Source: Paenibacillus durus
GTDB lineage: Bacteria > Bacillota > Bacilli > Paenibacillales > Paenibacillaceae
Assembly: GCF_000756615.1 (NCBI RefSeq)
Contig: NZ_CP009288.1
Span: 124,001-188,000, forward strand
Reading direction: 5' to 3'
Length of the DNA stretch: 64,000 nt
A model generated the notes under the pieces. It did not search any database. It had not been told where the DNA came from and saw only the letters and a program-made list of their open reading frames with translations. The position numbers and the translations under genes were made by a program. The stretch's first letter is position 1. Every line of letters starts with the position of its first letter. Positions 45,271-53,427 of this stretch are shown here, piece by piece.

Positions 45271-45285
45271 TGAGAACAATTCTCA
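45271..45285. promoter_or_regulatory. Fur-like box upstream of the DUF438 gene
   Basis: TGAGAACAATTCTCA is a perfect 7-1-7 inverted repeat. It matches the Fur consensus TGATAATNATTATCA at 11 of 14 defined positions. Confidence 0.5.
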
Positions 45286-45382
45286 ATTAGATAAGGCAGA
45301 TCATTCGACAAGTCCCGCTCTGGTGAGCAGATATATAGCATCGGATAACCTATTAGCACTTTTTTAAAAAGGGGAGAGAAAC

Positions 45383-46663
45383 ATGAACAGACGGATAATC
45401 CGGCAGGTATCTGGGGTATTGCATGAAAGCCGCCGCCGGGAAATGCTGAAAGAGGTTATCAAGGAACTGCATGCGGGCAAGTCGGTGGATGAGGTGAAGG
45501 ACCGGTTCGAGCAGGCGGTAGCCGGAATTAACGTATCCGAGATTGCGGCCATGGAGAATGCGCTAATTAACGAGGAGGGAGTTCCTGCGGCGGAGATTCG
45601 GCGTCTGTGCGCCGTGCATGAGGCTGTATTTCAGGGTACGATCCAGGAAATTCACCGTTTCTCGAAGCCGGAGGATCAGCCGGGGCATCCTGTGCATACA
45701 TTCAAGCGGGAGAACCGGGATGTCGAGCGTCTCGTCAATTTCAAGCTGAAGCTTCACGCGAGTAAATTTCAAAAGAACGACAGTCCTGAAAACGCCCGGA
45801 AGCTTCAGGATGATCTTGCTCTGCTGTTTGATCTCGACAAGCATTACAGACGCAAGGAGGATCTGCTGTTTCCTTATTTGAAAAAGCACGGCGCATACGG
45901 CCCGTCCAGCGTCATGTGGGGCGCAGACGACAGCATCCGCAGCATGATTAAGAGCGCCAGAGCTTTGCTTATGCCTTACCGGGGCAACAAGACAGAGGTC
46001 GGCGAGGCACTTTCCCGCATCATCCTGGAGGTCAACCAAATGATCTATAAGGAAGAGCATGTGCTGCTGCCGGCCGCGCTTGAGAAGCTGACTGAGGAAG
46101 AGTGGTTTACAATAGCTAAGGAAAGTGCGGAAATCGGCTACTGTCTGTCGGTGCCGGAGGAGGACTGGGTTCCGGAACACAAGATTGATGAGGCGGCGGC
46201 AGCGGGTCAAAGTTCCCATTCGGCGGTGACCTCTCCCCGCGGCTATGTCCGTTTCGGAACGGGAAGTCTTGCAGTGGATCAGCTGGAACTGATTTTGAAC
46301 CATTTGCCGGTGGATTTGACGTTTATTGACGAGAATGATGTAATTCGTTATTTCTCACAGGGAAAAGAGAGCCTCTTTACCAGGTCCGGGGCGATTCTGG
46401 GATGTCCGGTACAGGACAGCAATCCGCCGCAAGGGGAATCTGCCATCGAAAAGCTTCTGGAGGACTTCAAAGCCGGACGCAAGGAGAGCGAGGAGTTCTG
46501 GATTCATATCCGGGACCAGTTCATTCATATTCGTTACTTTGCCGTGCGCGACGGCAGCGGCCGTTACATGGGAGCGCTGGAATTCACGCAGAATATCGCG
46601 CCTCTTCGGGCGCTGGAAGGCCAGAAGCGGATGCTGTCGGGATCATATATAAAAATGGAATAA
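45383..46663 (+). CDS. DUF438 / hemerythrin-like / PAS-type protein
   Basis: This 426-residue predicted cytoplasmic sensor or metal protein has three parts. The N-terminal part (about 1-85) is DUF438 (LKEVIKELHAGKSVDEVKDRFEQAVAGINVSEIAAMENALI). The middle (about 90-245) looks like a hemerythrin fold with spaced His/Glu (HTFKRENRDVERL, DKHYRRKEDLLFPYLKKHG, MIYKEEHVLLPAAL) that could bind a di-iron centre. The C-terminal part (about 300-415) resembles a PAS domain (LILNHLPVDLTFIDENDVIRYFSQGKE). Such proteins are linked to oxygen, nitric oxide or iron sensing. A Fur-like and a CRP/FNR-like site upstream agree with that, as inference. GGGGAGAG precedes ATG. Confidence 0.87.
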   Translation: MNRRIIRQVSGVLHESRRREMLKEVIKELHAGKSVDEVKDRFEQAVAGINVSEIAAMENALINEEGVPAAEIRRLCAVHEAVFQGTIQEIHRFSKPEDQPGHPVHTFKRENRDVERLVNFKLKLHASKFQKNDSPENARKLQDDLALLFDLDKHYRRKEDLLFPYLKKHGAYGPSSVMWGADDSIRSMIKSARALLMPYRGNKTEVGEALSRIILEVNQMIYKEEHVLLPAALEKLTEEEWFTIAKESAEIGYCLSVPEEDWVPEHKIDEAAAAGQSSHSAVTSPRGYVRFGTGSLAVDQLELILNHLPVDLTFIDENDVIRYFSQGKESLFTRSGAILGCPVQDSNPPQGESAIEKLLEDFKAGRKESEEFWIHIRDQFIHIRYFAVRDGSGRYMGALEFTQNIAPLRALEGQKRMLSGSYIKME

Positions 46664-46707
46664 TCAAGAGCTGGCATACTCTCCCTAAAATTAGGGACAG
46701 CCCGAAT

Positions 46708-46732
46708 CATCCGCCCCGGCGGGTGTTTTTTT
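46708..46732 (+). terminator. Terminator of the DUF438 gene
   Basis: CATCCGC (46708-46714), loop CCCG, GCGGGTG (46719-46725), then T7. A second palindrome, CCCTAAAATTAGGG, lies just before it. Confidence 0.85.
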
Positions 46733-46756
46733 ATGGGCTGATTTCATAACCCTTTG

Positions 46757-46852
46757 ATGAATAATAATGAATTTAAGTCTGTATTCACACGTTATCCCGA
46801 TGTGGAAATGGAGGAGGACGAGTACTATCCTGAAGGCTTTTTTTCCTTTTGA
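46757..46852 (+). CDS. Possible 31-residue acidic peptide
   Basis: An ATG-started frame of 31 codons with a protein-like acidic sequence (VEMEEDEYYPEGFF) lies in the 252-base gap before the glucokinase gene. No ribosome site is visible. It may be a remnant or chance; it is listed because the composition is unusual for non-coding sequence here. Confidence 0.2.
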   Translation: MNNNEFKSVFTRYPDVEMEEDEYYPEGFFSF

Positions 46853-46906
46853 GCACAACTCCAAGAACTTTCGGCGGCGCATCTTACCCGGGTGTACCGT
46901 CTTGCC

Positions 46907-46935
46907 TTGACCGCAGGGAAGGCTTCTATTATAGT
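46907..46935 (+). promoter_or_regulatory. Promoter of the glucokinase-rapZ operon
   Basis: TTGACC (46907-46912), a 17-nt spacer and TATAGT (46930-46935), about 50 bases before the glucokinase start. Confidence 0.65.
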
Positions 46936-46984
46936 GGGTATCGTGGGATTTACTATTTTAGCATAGGAAAAGGTGGCTTGTTAC

Positions 46985-47935
46985 ATGTCGGAAAATATCT
47001 ACGTAGGCGTGGATTTGGGCGGAACCGCCATTAAGGTGGGCATCTGTAATAGTGAAGGCCATTTGCTGCATACCTATGAAGGGCCTACTGGAACTGAGAC
47101 CGGTGCGGATACTGTCATTGACAACATCGAGAAATACGTGCGTCAAATTGTAGCTGATTCGCCATATGAATGGGACCAGCTAGCCGGTGTTGGAGCGGGA
47201 GTCGCCGGTTTCACGAACATTCGTGAAGGCATCATTATTCTTGCGCCTAACATTGGATTCAGAGACGTGCCAATCCGCGCCATTCTGGAGAGTCGATTGA
47301 ACAAGCCGGTCAAAATAGATAACGACGCCAATGTGGCGGCGCTTGGAGAAGCTTGGAGCGGGGCCGGGCGCGGTGTGGACAACTGTGTCTGCTACACGCT
47401 GGGAACGGGCGTCGGCGGCGGCATTATTATTAACGGCAAAGTTTATCAAGGTTTCTCCGGTCTTGCCGGTGAGCTCGGCCATATTTGCGTGGTTCCCGAT
47501 CTGGAAGCGATTCAGTGCGGGTGCGGGAAGATGGGCTGTTTGGAAACCGTTTCCTCGGCAACGGGCATCATTCGCATGGCAAATGACGCGGTAGCGCGGG
47601 GCGACCGGACAACGCTTGCTACGGTGGAGAAGATCGCCGCGAAGGAAGTATTCGATGCGGCCAAGGCCGGCGATGAAGTAGCGCTGCGGATCGTGAACCG
47701 GGCGGCATTTTACCTCGGTAAATCTATGGCGGCAGTTGCGGCTGTACTGAACCCTGAGGTATTCATTATCGGCGGCGGCGTATCCAAAGCCGGTGAAATT
47801 CTGTTCGAAGAAATCCGCCGTGTATACGCTCAGGTTACTCCTGAACCGCTGCAGAAGGATGTAAAGATCATTCCCGCACTGCTCGGCAACGATGCAGGTA
47901 TTGTCGGCGCAGCCGGCCTTTTGCTGCGTTCTTAA
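46985..47935 (+). CDS. glcK: Glucokinase (ROK family)
   Basis: GlcK phosphorylates intracellular glucose with ATP. The 316-residue ROK kinase has the phosphate loop VGVDLGGTAIKVGIC, the sugar-binding KIDNDANVAALGEAWSGAG, and GTGVGGGIIINGKVY. Its zinc-containing ROK signature is GHICVVPDLEAIQCGCGKMGCLE, with the CXCGXXGC cysteines. ATG 46985 follows AAAGGTGG; the TTG at 46973 is too near that site. In B. subtilis the corresponding place, ahead of rapZ (yvcJ), is held by the nudix gene yvcI, so glucokinase replaces it here and connects the operon with sugar metabolism. Confidence 0.95.
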   Translation: MSENIYVGVDLGGTAIKVGICNSEGHLLHTYEGPTGTETGADTVIDNIEKYVRQIVADSPYEWDQLAGVGAGVAGFTNIREGIIILAPNIGFRDVPIRAILESRLNKPVKIDNDANVAALGEAWSGAGRGVDNCVCYTLGTGVGGGIIINGKVYQGFSGLAGELGHICVVPDLEAIQCGCGKMGCLETVSSATGIIRMANDAVARGDRTTLATVEKIAAKEVFDAAKAGDEVALRIVNRAAFYLGKSMAAVAAVLNPEVFIIGGGVSKAGEILFEEIRRVYAQVTPEPLQKDVKIIPALLGNDAGIVGAAGLLLRS

Positions 47936-47988
47936 GAAACGGAAAACGGAAATCATTCATACACTAATACTAGGGAGGGGGAAGCTTG

Positions 47989-48885
47989 ATGACCGAAGAG
48001 GAGAATATTCCGTCGGCGGCCACCCTGATCATAATTACCGGAATGTCGGGAGCAGGCAAGACCATTGCCGTGCAAAGTCTCGAAGACCTCGGATTTTTCT
48101 GTGTTGACAATCTTCCGCCCGTTCTTATTCCCAAGTTCGCGGAGCTGATTGAGCAGTCCAAGGGGAAAATTGCGAAGGTAGCGCTTGTTATTGACCTGCG
48201 GGGCCGCGAGTTTTTTACCGCTTTGTCGGAATCGCTCAGCTTTATCAAGGATCACTTTACGATCGGCTGCGAGATTCTGTTTCTTGATGCTACCGATTCC
48301 GTACTGGTGCAGCGTTACAAAGAAAGCCGGCGGCGGCATCCGCTCGCTCCGAAGGGCCTGCCGCTTGATGGTATCCGGCTCGAACGCAAAATGCTGGAGG
48401 AGCTCAAGAATTCGGCTACGCAGGTTATTGATACGAGCAATATGAAGCCGGCCCAGCTTAAGGAGAAGATTGTCTCCCGCTACTCTCATCTTGGAAAAAG
48501 CACGCTCTCCGTCAACATCACCTCATTTGGCTTCAAATATGGCATTCCGATTGATGCGGACCTCGTGTTTGATGTGCGCTTTTTGCCTAATCCGCATTAT
48601 GTGGATCATCTCCGGCCTCATACGGGACAGGATAGCGATGTTTACGAATATGTAATGAAGTGGCCCGAGACGCAGGCATTTCTGAAGAAGCTGCTGGATA
48701 TGCTTCAATTTCTGATTCCCCAATACCGTAAGGAAGGCAAGGCTCAGATCATTATCGGCATCGGCTGCACAGGCGGCAAGCATCGCTCGGTGGCCATTTC
48801 GGAGTATTTGGGCAAAATGTTGGGGGTCAGCGAGACGGAAACGGTATCGGTCAGCCACCGGGATGCCGAACGCGACCGGCATTAG
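47989..48885 (+). CDS. rapZ: RNase adapter / nucleotide-binding protein RapZ (YvcJ)
   Basis: RapZ-family proteins bind nucleotides; the E. coli member controls glucosamine-6-phosphate synthase via small RNAs, and B. subtilis YvcJ affects competence. The 298-residue protein has the P-loop GMSGAGKT at residues 18-25, the conserved LEDLGFFCVDNLP, DLRGREFF, and the C-terminal DVRFLPNPHYVDHLRPHTGQD and IGIGCTGGKHRSVAISEYLG motifs. ATG 47989 follows GGGAGGGGGAAGCTTG; the TTG at 47986 directly precedes it. The rapZ-glmR-whiA cluster is conserved in Gram-positives. Confidence 0.95.
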   Translation: MTEEENIPSAATLIIITGMSGAGKTIAVQSLEDLGFFCVDNLPPVLIPKFAELIEQSKGKIAKVALVIDLRGREFFTALSESLSFIKDHFTIGCEILFLDATDSVLVQRYKESRRRHPLAPKGLPLDGIRLERKMLEELKNSATQVIDTSNMKPAQLKEKIVSRYSHLGKSTLSVNITSFGFKYGIPIDADLVFDVRFLPNPHYVDHLRPHTGQDSDVYEYVMKWPETQAFLKKLLDMLQFLIPQYRKEGKAQIIIGIGCTGGKHRSVAISEYLGKMLGVSETETVSVSHRDAERDRH

Positions 48886-48903
48886 GAGAGAAGGGGTATA
48901 ATC

Positions 48904-49884
48904 GTGGCTGTACAATCGGGACAGCGTCCGCGGATCGTCGTTATGGGCGGCGGAACCGGACTGTCCGTTATGCTTCGCGGCTTGAAAGAGATGCCGCTTG
49001 ATATTACGGCTATCGTAACAGTGGCCGATGATGGGGGAAGCTCAGGCATACTCCGCAGCGAGCTGCAGATGCCGCCGCCGGGTGATATCCGCAACGTGCT
49101 GACGGCGATGGCCGATGTCGAACCGTTGATGGCGGACATTATGAGGTATCGCTTCAGCAGCGGGGAGGGTCTTGCCGGACACAGTCTGGGCAATCTGATT
49201 TTGGCCGCGCTTACCGATATATCGGGCGATTTCGTCACAGCCGTCCGCGAGCTGAGTCGGGTATTCGCCGTAAGGGGTAGGGTGCTTCCGGCGGCCGGGG
49301 AAGCGGTCGTGCTAAATGCGGAAATGACGGATGGCCGCATTGTGACCGGAGAATCTAAAATTCCGGAAGCAGGCGGCAAGATTAAGCGGGTCTTTCTGGA
49401 GCCGCCCGAAGTTGAGCCGCTGCCTGAGGCGCTGGAGGCGATCAGGTCTGCTGATGCGATACTGCTCGGTCCAGGCAGCCTGTATACCAGCATTCTGCCT
49501 AATCTGCTTGTGCCGAAGCTGGCGCAGGCGGTTGTCGCCTCCTGTGCGGTCAAGATGTTTATCTGCAACGTGATGACCCAGCCTGGGGAAACCGACGACT
49601 ATACGGTAAGCGATCATTTGCAGGCGGTGTACGATCATATCGGGATGCATTTGTTCGATTATGTCATCGTTAATAATGGTGAAATTCCGCCCGAAGTGCA
49701 GCGCAAATACGCCGAACAAGGGGCGCGCCCAGTCGAACTGGACACGAAAGCCATAGAAGATCAGCGCTATAAGCTGATTGCCGACAAGCTGGTGTTATTC
49801 CGCACCTATTTGCGGCATGATACGGATAAGCTGAGCCATCATATTTATCAGTTGGTTCAGGATCGGATAACACGAAAGAGGTGA
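48904..49884 (+). CDS. glmR: GlmR/YvcK gluconeogenesis and cell-wall factor
   Basis: GlmR (YvcK) is a CofD-like UDP-GlcNAc-binding protein needed for cell shape and growth on gluconeogenic carbon. It stimulates GlmS in B. subtilis. The 326-residue protein has the N-terminal IVVMGGGTGLSVMLRGLKEMPLDITAIVTVADDGGSSG nucleotide-sugar loop, PPPGDIRNVLTAMAD, GHSLGNLILAAL and LLGPGSLYTSILPNLLV. The start is GTG 48904 after AGAAGGGGT. Its stop overlaps the in-frame GTG ahead of whiA by four bases (GTGA at 49881), and the likely whiA TTG lies six bases later. Confidence 0.95.
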   Translation: MAVQSGQRPRIVVMGGGTGLSVMLRGLKEMPLDITAIVTVADDGGSSGILRSELQMPPPGDIRNVLTAMADVEPLMADIMRYRFSSGEGLAGHSLGNLILAALTDISGDFVTAVRELSRVFAVRGRVLPAAGEAVVLNAEMTDGRIVTGESKIPEAGGKIKRVFLEPPEVEPLPEALEAIRSADAILLGPGSLYTSILPNLLVPKLAQAVVASCAVKMFICNVMTQPGETDDYTVSDHLQAVYDHIGMHLFDYVIVNNGEIPPEVQRKYAEQGARPVELDTKAIEDQRYKLIADKLVLFRTYLRHDTDKLSHHIYQLVQDRITRKR

Positions 49885-49889
49885 GAACC

Positions 49890-50819
49890 TTGTCTTTTGC
49901 GGCGCTAACCAAAAAGGAACTGACGATGGTCGAGAGCGGGCCCTGCTGCGAGAAGGCGGAAATGTCGGCGCTGATTCGGATGAACGGATCGGTGCAGCTT
50001 TCTAACAAAAGGATTGTTCTCGACATCTCAACGGAGAATGCCGCGATTGCAAGGCGGATTTATTCCTTGCTTAAGAAATATTACCACGCTCATACGGAGC
50101 TTCTCGTGCGTAAAAAAATGCGTTTGAAGAAAAATAACGTATATATCGTCCGAATCCCCGCTGGCGTTGAAGAGATTCTGAAAGATCTCAAAATCGTCTC
50201 GGAAGGCTTTATGTTTACAGACGGAATTGACGAGAGCATTGTCCATAAGAACTGCTGCAAACGCGCGTACCTGCGCGGCGCCTTCATGGCGGGAGGGTCG
50301 GTGAACAATCCGGAAGGTTCGTCCTACCATCTGGAGATCGCCTCGATGTATGAGGAGCACTGCAAAGCACTGGTTGAGCTGGCCGGGGAGTTTCATCTTA
50401 ACGCCCGCTGCATCGAGCGCAAGAAGGGGTTCATCCTTTACATCAAGGAAGGCGAGAAGATTATCGAGTTCCTGAGTCTGATCGGCGCCCATCAGGCGCT
50501 GTTCAAATTTGAAGATGTTCGGATTATGCGGGATATGCGGAACTCCGTCAATCGGATCGTCAACTGCGAGACCGCCAATCTTAACAAAACAATCAGCGCG
50601 GCGGTACGTCAGATTGAGAACATCAAGTTTCTGGAGAAGGAAATCGGCCTCGACAACCTGCCAGACAAGCTGCGGGAAGTAGCGGAAGTCCGGCTTGCTC
50701 ATCCCGATATCAATCTGAAGGAAGTCGGCGAGATGCTAAAGGGAAACGTTAGTAAATCCGGCGTTAACCATCGGCTCCGCAAAATCGACGAGCTGGCGGA
50801 GAAGCTGCGCGGCGAATGA
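49890..50819 (+). CDS. whiA: WhiA family DNA-binding protein
   Basis: WhiA joins a degenerate LAGLIDADG homing-endonuclease fold to a C-terminal helix-turn-helix. It controls sporulation in Streptomyces and affects division and chromosome segregation in B. subtilis. The 309-residue protein has SFAALTKKELTMVES, KNCCKRAYLRGAFMAGGSVNNPEGSSYHLEI, DMRNSVNRIVNCETANLNKT, and the HTH LREVAEVRLAHPDINLKEVGEML...VSKSGVNHRLRKIDELA. TTG 49890 is preferred over GTG 49881: AAAGAGGTGA lies seven bases before it, and MSFA matches the B. subtilis start. Confidence 0.95.
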   Translation: MSFAALTKKELTMVESGPCCEKAEMSALIRMNGSVQLSNKRIVLDISTENAAIARRIYSLLKKYYHAHTELLVRKKMRLKKNNVYIVRIPAGVEEILKDLKIVSEGFMFTDGIDESIVHKNCCKRAYLRGAFMAGGSVNNPEGSSYHLEIASMYEEHCKALVELAGEFHLNARCIERKKGFILYIKEGEKIIEFLSLIGAHQALFKFEDVRIMRDMRNSVNRIVNCETANLNKTISAAVRQIENIKFLEKEIGLDNLPDKLREVAEVRLAHPDINLKEVGEMLKGNVSKSGVNHRLRKIDELAEKLRGE

Positions 50820-50915
50820 TATTTTTTTCTAGTGTCGTTTAGGTTATAATGATATAATATGATAAAATTTACTGTGAAATTTTTTGGCACATCTTAATTA
50901 GGGGGTAAGCGTTTC

Positions 50916-51185
50916 ATGACAAAGCACCCGGTAGTCGTCCGGTTAAAGACGGGGCTCCATGCTCGGCCGGCAGCACTGTTCGTACAGGAAGCGAACAAAT
51001 TCTCATCAGAGATTTTCGTTGAAAAAGACGATAAAAAGGTTAACGCCAAAAGCATCATGGGGATTATGAGCCTTGCAATCAGCTCCGGCACGGAGATTTA
51101 TATCAGCGCAGAAGGCGCGGACGCCGATCAGGCCGTAACCGCTTTGACGAGTCTTGTCAGCAAGGAAGAGCTGGAGAATCAATAA
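50916..51185 (+). CDS. HPr-family phosphocarrier at the crh position, with His15 and Ser46
   Basis: HPr carries phosphate between enzyme I and sugar-specific EIIA in the PTS and, phosphorylated on Ser46 by HprK, is the corepressor of CcpA. The 89-residue protein is full length. TGLHARPA places His15 in the PTS phosphorylation site, and KSIMGIMSL places Ser46 in the HprK site. It sits after rapZ-glmR-whiA, where B. subtilis encodes Crh, which has Gln at position 15 and cannot serve the PTS. This copy has both sites and could do both jobs. It may be the main HPr or a second one. Two TATAAT motifs (50845-50850, 50853-50858) suggest its own promoter. Confidence 0.93.
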   Translation: MTKHPVVVRLKTGLHARPAALFVQEANKFSSEIFVEKDDKKVNAKSIMGIMSLAISSGTEIYISAEGADADQAVTALTSLVSKEELENQ

Positions 51186-51221
51186 CAATATCCGCAGCAC
51201 AGCCCTATTTATGGTATGGCC

Positions 51222-51245
51222 AAAAAAGCCCTTAAGGGCTTTTTT
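51222..51245 (+). terminator. HPr gene terminator
   Basis: AAAAAAGCCC and GGGCTTTTTT form a fully symmetrical stem (centre TTAA) ending in a T-run that continues TTTTATTTT. It may work in both directions. Confidence 0.9.
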
Positions 51246-51334
51246 ATTTTGGGTACCGATGCAACATTTGCCATGCCGGCCCGTCTAGTAGGTATATTGA
51301 TATCATGCAAAACCTATAGAGGAGGATGGAGCAA

Positions 51335-52090
51335 ATGAAGGGATGGGTCAAGCCGGCCATGGCGGTGTTCGTTGCGGGAAGCTTAATGGCAGGAGGGATG
51401 ACGCTGAGCGGTTCATTGGATAAGCCCCAGAAGGCCTATGCTGAAGAGGTGCAGAAAAATACAGTCAGTGTCGTAGGAAAGGGAGAATTGTCGATGAAGC
51501 CGGATATCGTCTATCTGTCGATCGGAGTCGATACATCGGCGTCAACCGCCCAGGAAGCCCAGAAGACCAATGGAGCGAAAATTCAAAAATTGACGGCCCT
51601 GCTCAAGAATACGTGGAGCATTAGTGAGAAGGACATCCAAACCGCTGAGTTCTACGTCCAGCCGAATTACACGTATAGCGAGAAGGAGGGCCAGCAGGTA
51701 AAAGGCTATAACGCGCATCATGTTCTGCGGGTCGGCTACCGCGATCTGGCCAAGGTAGGAGCGCTGCTGGACGCAGCTTCTGAAGCAGGCGCCAATAATA
51801 TCGGCAATGCCCGTTTTGCGGTAGAGGATACCTCGGCCTTTGAAGCGCAAGTCATTGAAAAAGCGATGGCCAACGCCGACGTGAAAGCAGCCGCGATTGC
51901 CAAAGCTGCCAAGAGAACACTGGGACAGGTGCTGACGGTCAGCCAGAACGACGGGGGCATAAGCCCAGTACGTTATGAAGAGAACGTCAAAGCGATGGCC
52001 AGCGTAGCCGACAACGCAGGCGGTACCGCGGTTCAGCCAGGAGAGGTAAAGATTACGACGCAGCTTAGTGTTATGTATCAATTAAACTAG
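51335..52090 (+). CDS. Secreted SIMPL-domain (DUF541) protein
   Basis: This 251-residue protein has an N-terminal signal peptide: KGWVK followed by the hydrophobic PAMAVFVAGSLMAGGMTL, with a likely signal peptidase site near AYA-EE. The mature part is a SIMPL (DUF541) domain, with NTVSVVGKGELSMKPDIVYLSIGVDTSASTAQEAQ and a C-terminal KITTQLSVMYQL strand. Proteins of this family form periplasmic or surface oligomers; the biochemical role is not established. ATG 51335 is preferred: GGAGG at 51321-51325 lies nine bases upstream, while ATG 51326 abuts it. Confidence 0.88.
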   Translation: MKGWVKPAMAVFVAGSLMAGGMTLSGSLDKPQKAYAEEVQKNTVSVVGKGELSMKPDIVYLSIGVDTSASTAQEAQKTNGAKIQKLTALLKNTWSISEKDIQTAEFYVQPNYTYSEKEGQQVKGYNAHHVLRVGYRDLAKVGALLDAASEAGANNIGNARFAVEDTSAFEAQVIEKAMANADVKAAAIAKAAKRTLGQVLTVSQNDGGISPVRYEENVKAMASVADNAGGTAVQPGEVKITTQLSVMYQLN

Positions 52091-52118
52091 CAGGGACGCG
52101 TACTCAAAGATGAATGCA

Positions 52119-52166
52119 GAGAGGCTTTTACCCGCAAGCTTGCGGGCGGAGAAGGCCTCTTTTTTC
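52119..52166 (+). terminator. SIMPL gene terminator
   Basis: The outer stem AGAGGC/GCCTCT encloses a CCCGCAAGCTTGCGGG palindrome (52131-52146), and T6 follows. Confidence 0.88.
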
Positions 52167-52246
52167 TTCAACTATTGTCAACTATATAATGGAAATCGTG
52201 AACAATGTAAGCCGATCATTTTAGAGCAGAAAGGAAGTAACATGCA

Positions 52247-53332
52247 ATGAAGAATAAACTTGCACATAAATGGGGAGCCGGAATGATCGCGTTGGGACTG
52301 CTGCTGGGAGGGACGCTTCTTCCTGGAGGAACGGGTTTGGCGGCATCGGTTAAGGCACAGGCTGATTATTCCCTAGTTACTTTGAAATTGAACGGAACCG
52401 TTACCCCGCAGCAAGGCATTTACCGAGAGGGAAGAGTATGGATTCCTATAACATTTCTGAAGAGTGTACTGGGTAAGCCGATCGTTTACAGCAAGGCGGA
52501 AAACACCTATACGATTGGGCAGGGACTGCGTCAAACGAAGCTGATGGTCTCTGAATACGGAATTTCTCTTGCAGTTAACGGCTATTACATCAACGAGTAT
52601 GAAGGCCGCAATTTTAATAATCATCTCTACGTTCCATTCGGTCTGCTCAGCGACTATTTGGGCTACCGTGGAGACTTTAACGCCTCATCCGGCAGACTGA
52701 ACGTAATGAACAGGACGCTGAACCCGCTGACGGTAATGACGGAGACATACGCCAAGGAGACGGACGGAGCAGCCATCAAGCTGGATTACCCGCAAATTTC
52801 GGGACTTGTGAGCGCGTCTGCGCAGCAGAGCATCAATGATACGCTAAAAAAGGCCGCTATGAGCTTTGCAGCCGACGCCGGACGGGCGATTGCCGAAAAA
52901 AGCGAACAGGACCGTCCGTACGAATTCGACTCGAATTACGTGGTGACCTATAACCAGGATGGCGTACTTAGCCTGGTCATGAGCCAATACGGCTATACCG
53001 GAGGCGCCCACGGAATGACGGTACGCCAGGCGTTTACTTTCTCGATTAAGGACGGTAAGCGCCTGCTGCTCGGCGATTTGTTCGGAGCCAATCCGAACTA
53101 CAAAAAGCTGCTAAATGAGAAGATCGGCAAGCAGCTCAAGGCGGATGAAGGTTATTTTGGCGGCTTTAACGGCCTGAATACCGAGAAATATTTCTATCTT
53201 AAAGATGGCCGGGTAGTGCTCTTCTTCCAGTTATATGAATATACGCCATATGCCGCAGGCTTCCCGGAGTTCACCTTCGCCTTTAAAGAACTGCTCCCGA
53301 ATGGAAGCAGCCCGTTCGCCGGCATGAAATAG
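52247..53332 (+). CDS. Secreted protein with copper-amine-oxidase-N-like and DUF3298-like domains
   Basis: This 361-residue protein has a signal peptide (KNKLAHKW, then GAGMIALGLLLGGTLLPGG, cleavage near LAA-SV). Residues about 40-155 resemble the copper amine oxidase N-terminal domain used by Paenibacillus as a surface module (REGRVWIPITFLKSVLGKPIVYSKAENTYTIG and HLYVPFGLLSDYLGY). Residues 165-355 look like DUF4163/DUF3298, the extracellular part of RsiV anti-sigma factors (YPQISGL, SNYVVTYNQDGVLSLVMSQYGYTGGAHGMT, PYAAGFPEFTFAF). No membrane anchor is present, so it is probably a free or wall-associated protein, not an anti-sigma factor. The function is unknown. Confidence 0.8.
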   Translation: MKNKLAHKWGAGMIALGLLLGGTLLPGGTGLAASVKAQADYSLVTLKLNGTVTPQQGIYREGRVWIPITFLKSVLGKPIVYSKAENTYTIGQGLRQTKLMVSEYGISLAVNGYYINEYEGRNFNNHLYVPFGLLSDYLGYRGDFNASSGRLNVMNRTLNPLTVMTETYAKETDGAAIKLDYPQISGLVSASAQQSINDTLKKAAMSFAADAGRAIAEKSEQDRPYEFDSNYVVTYNQDGVLSLVMSQYGYTGGAHGMTVRQAFTFSIKDGKRLLLGDLFGANPNYKKLLNEKIGKQLKADEGYFGGFNGLNTEKYFYLKDGRVVLFFQLYEYTPYAAGFPEFTFAFKELLPNGSSPFAGMK

Positions 53333-53427
53333 TTTTCTGATACCGGATATTTCCCCGTTGCGCGCGCCACATGCCGTTCATATGCTGAATGGTGACCGAG
53401 CTATATAGCGCGAGAGGGGGGGATGCC

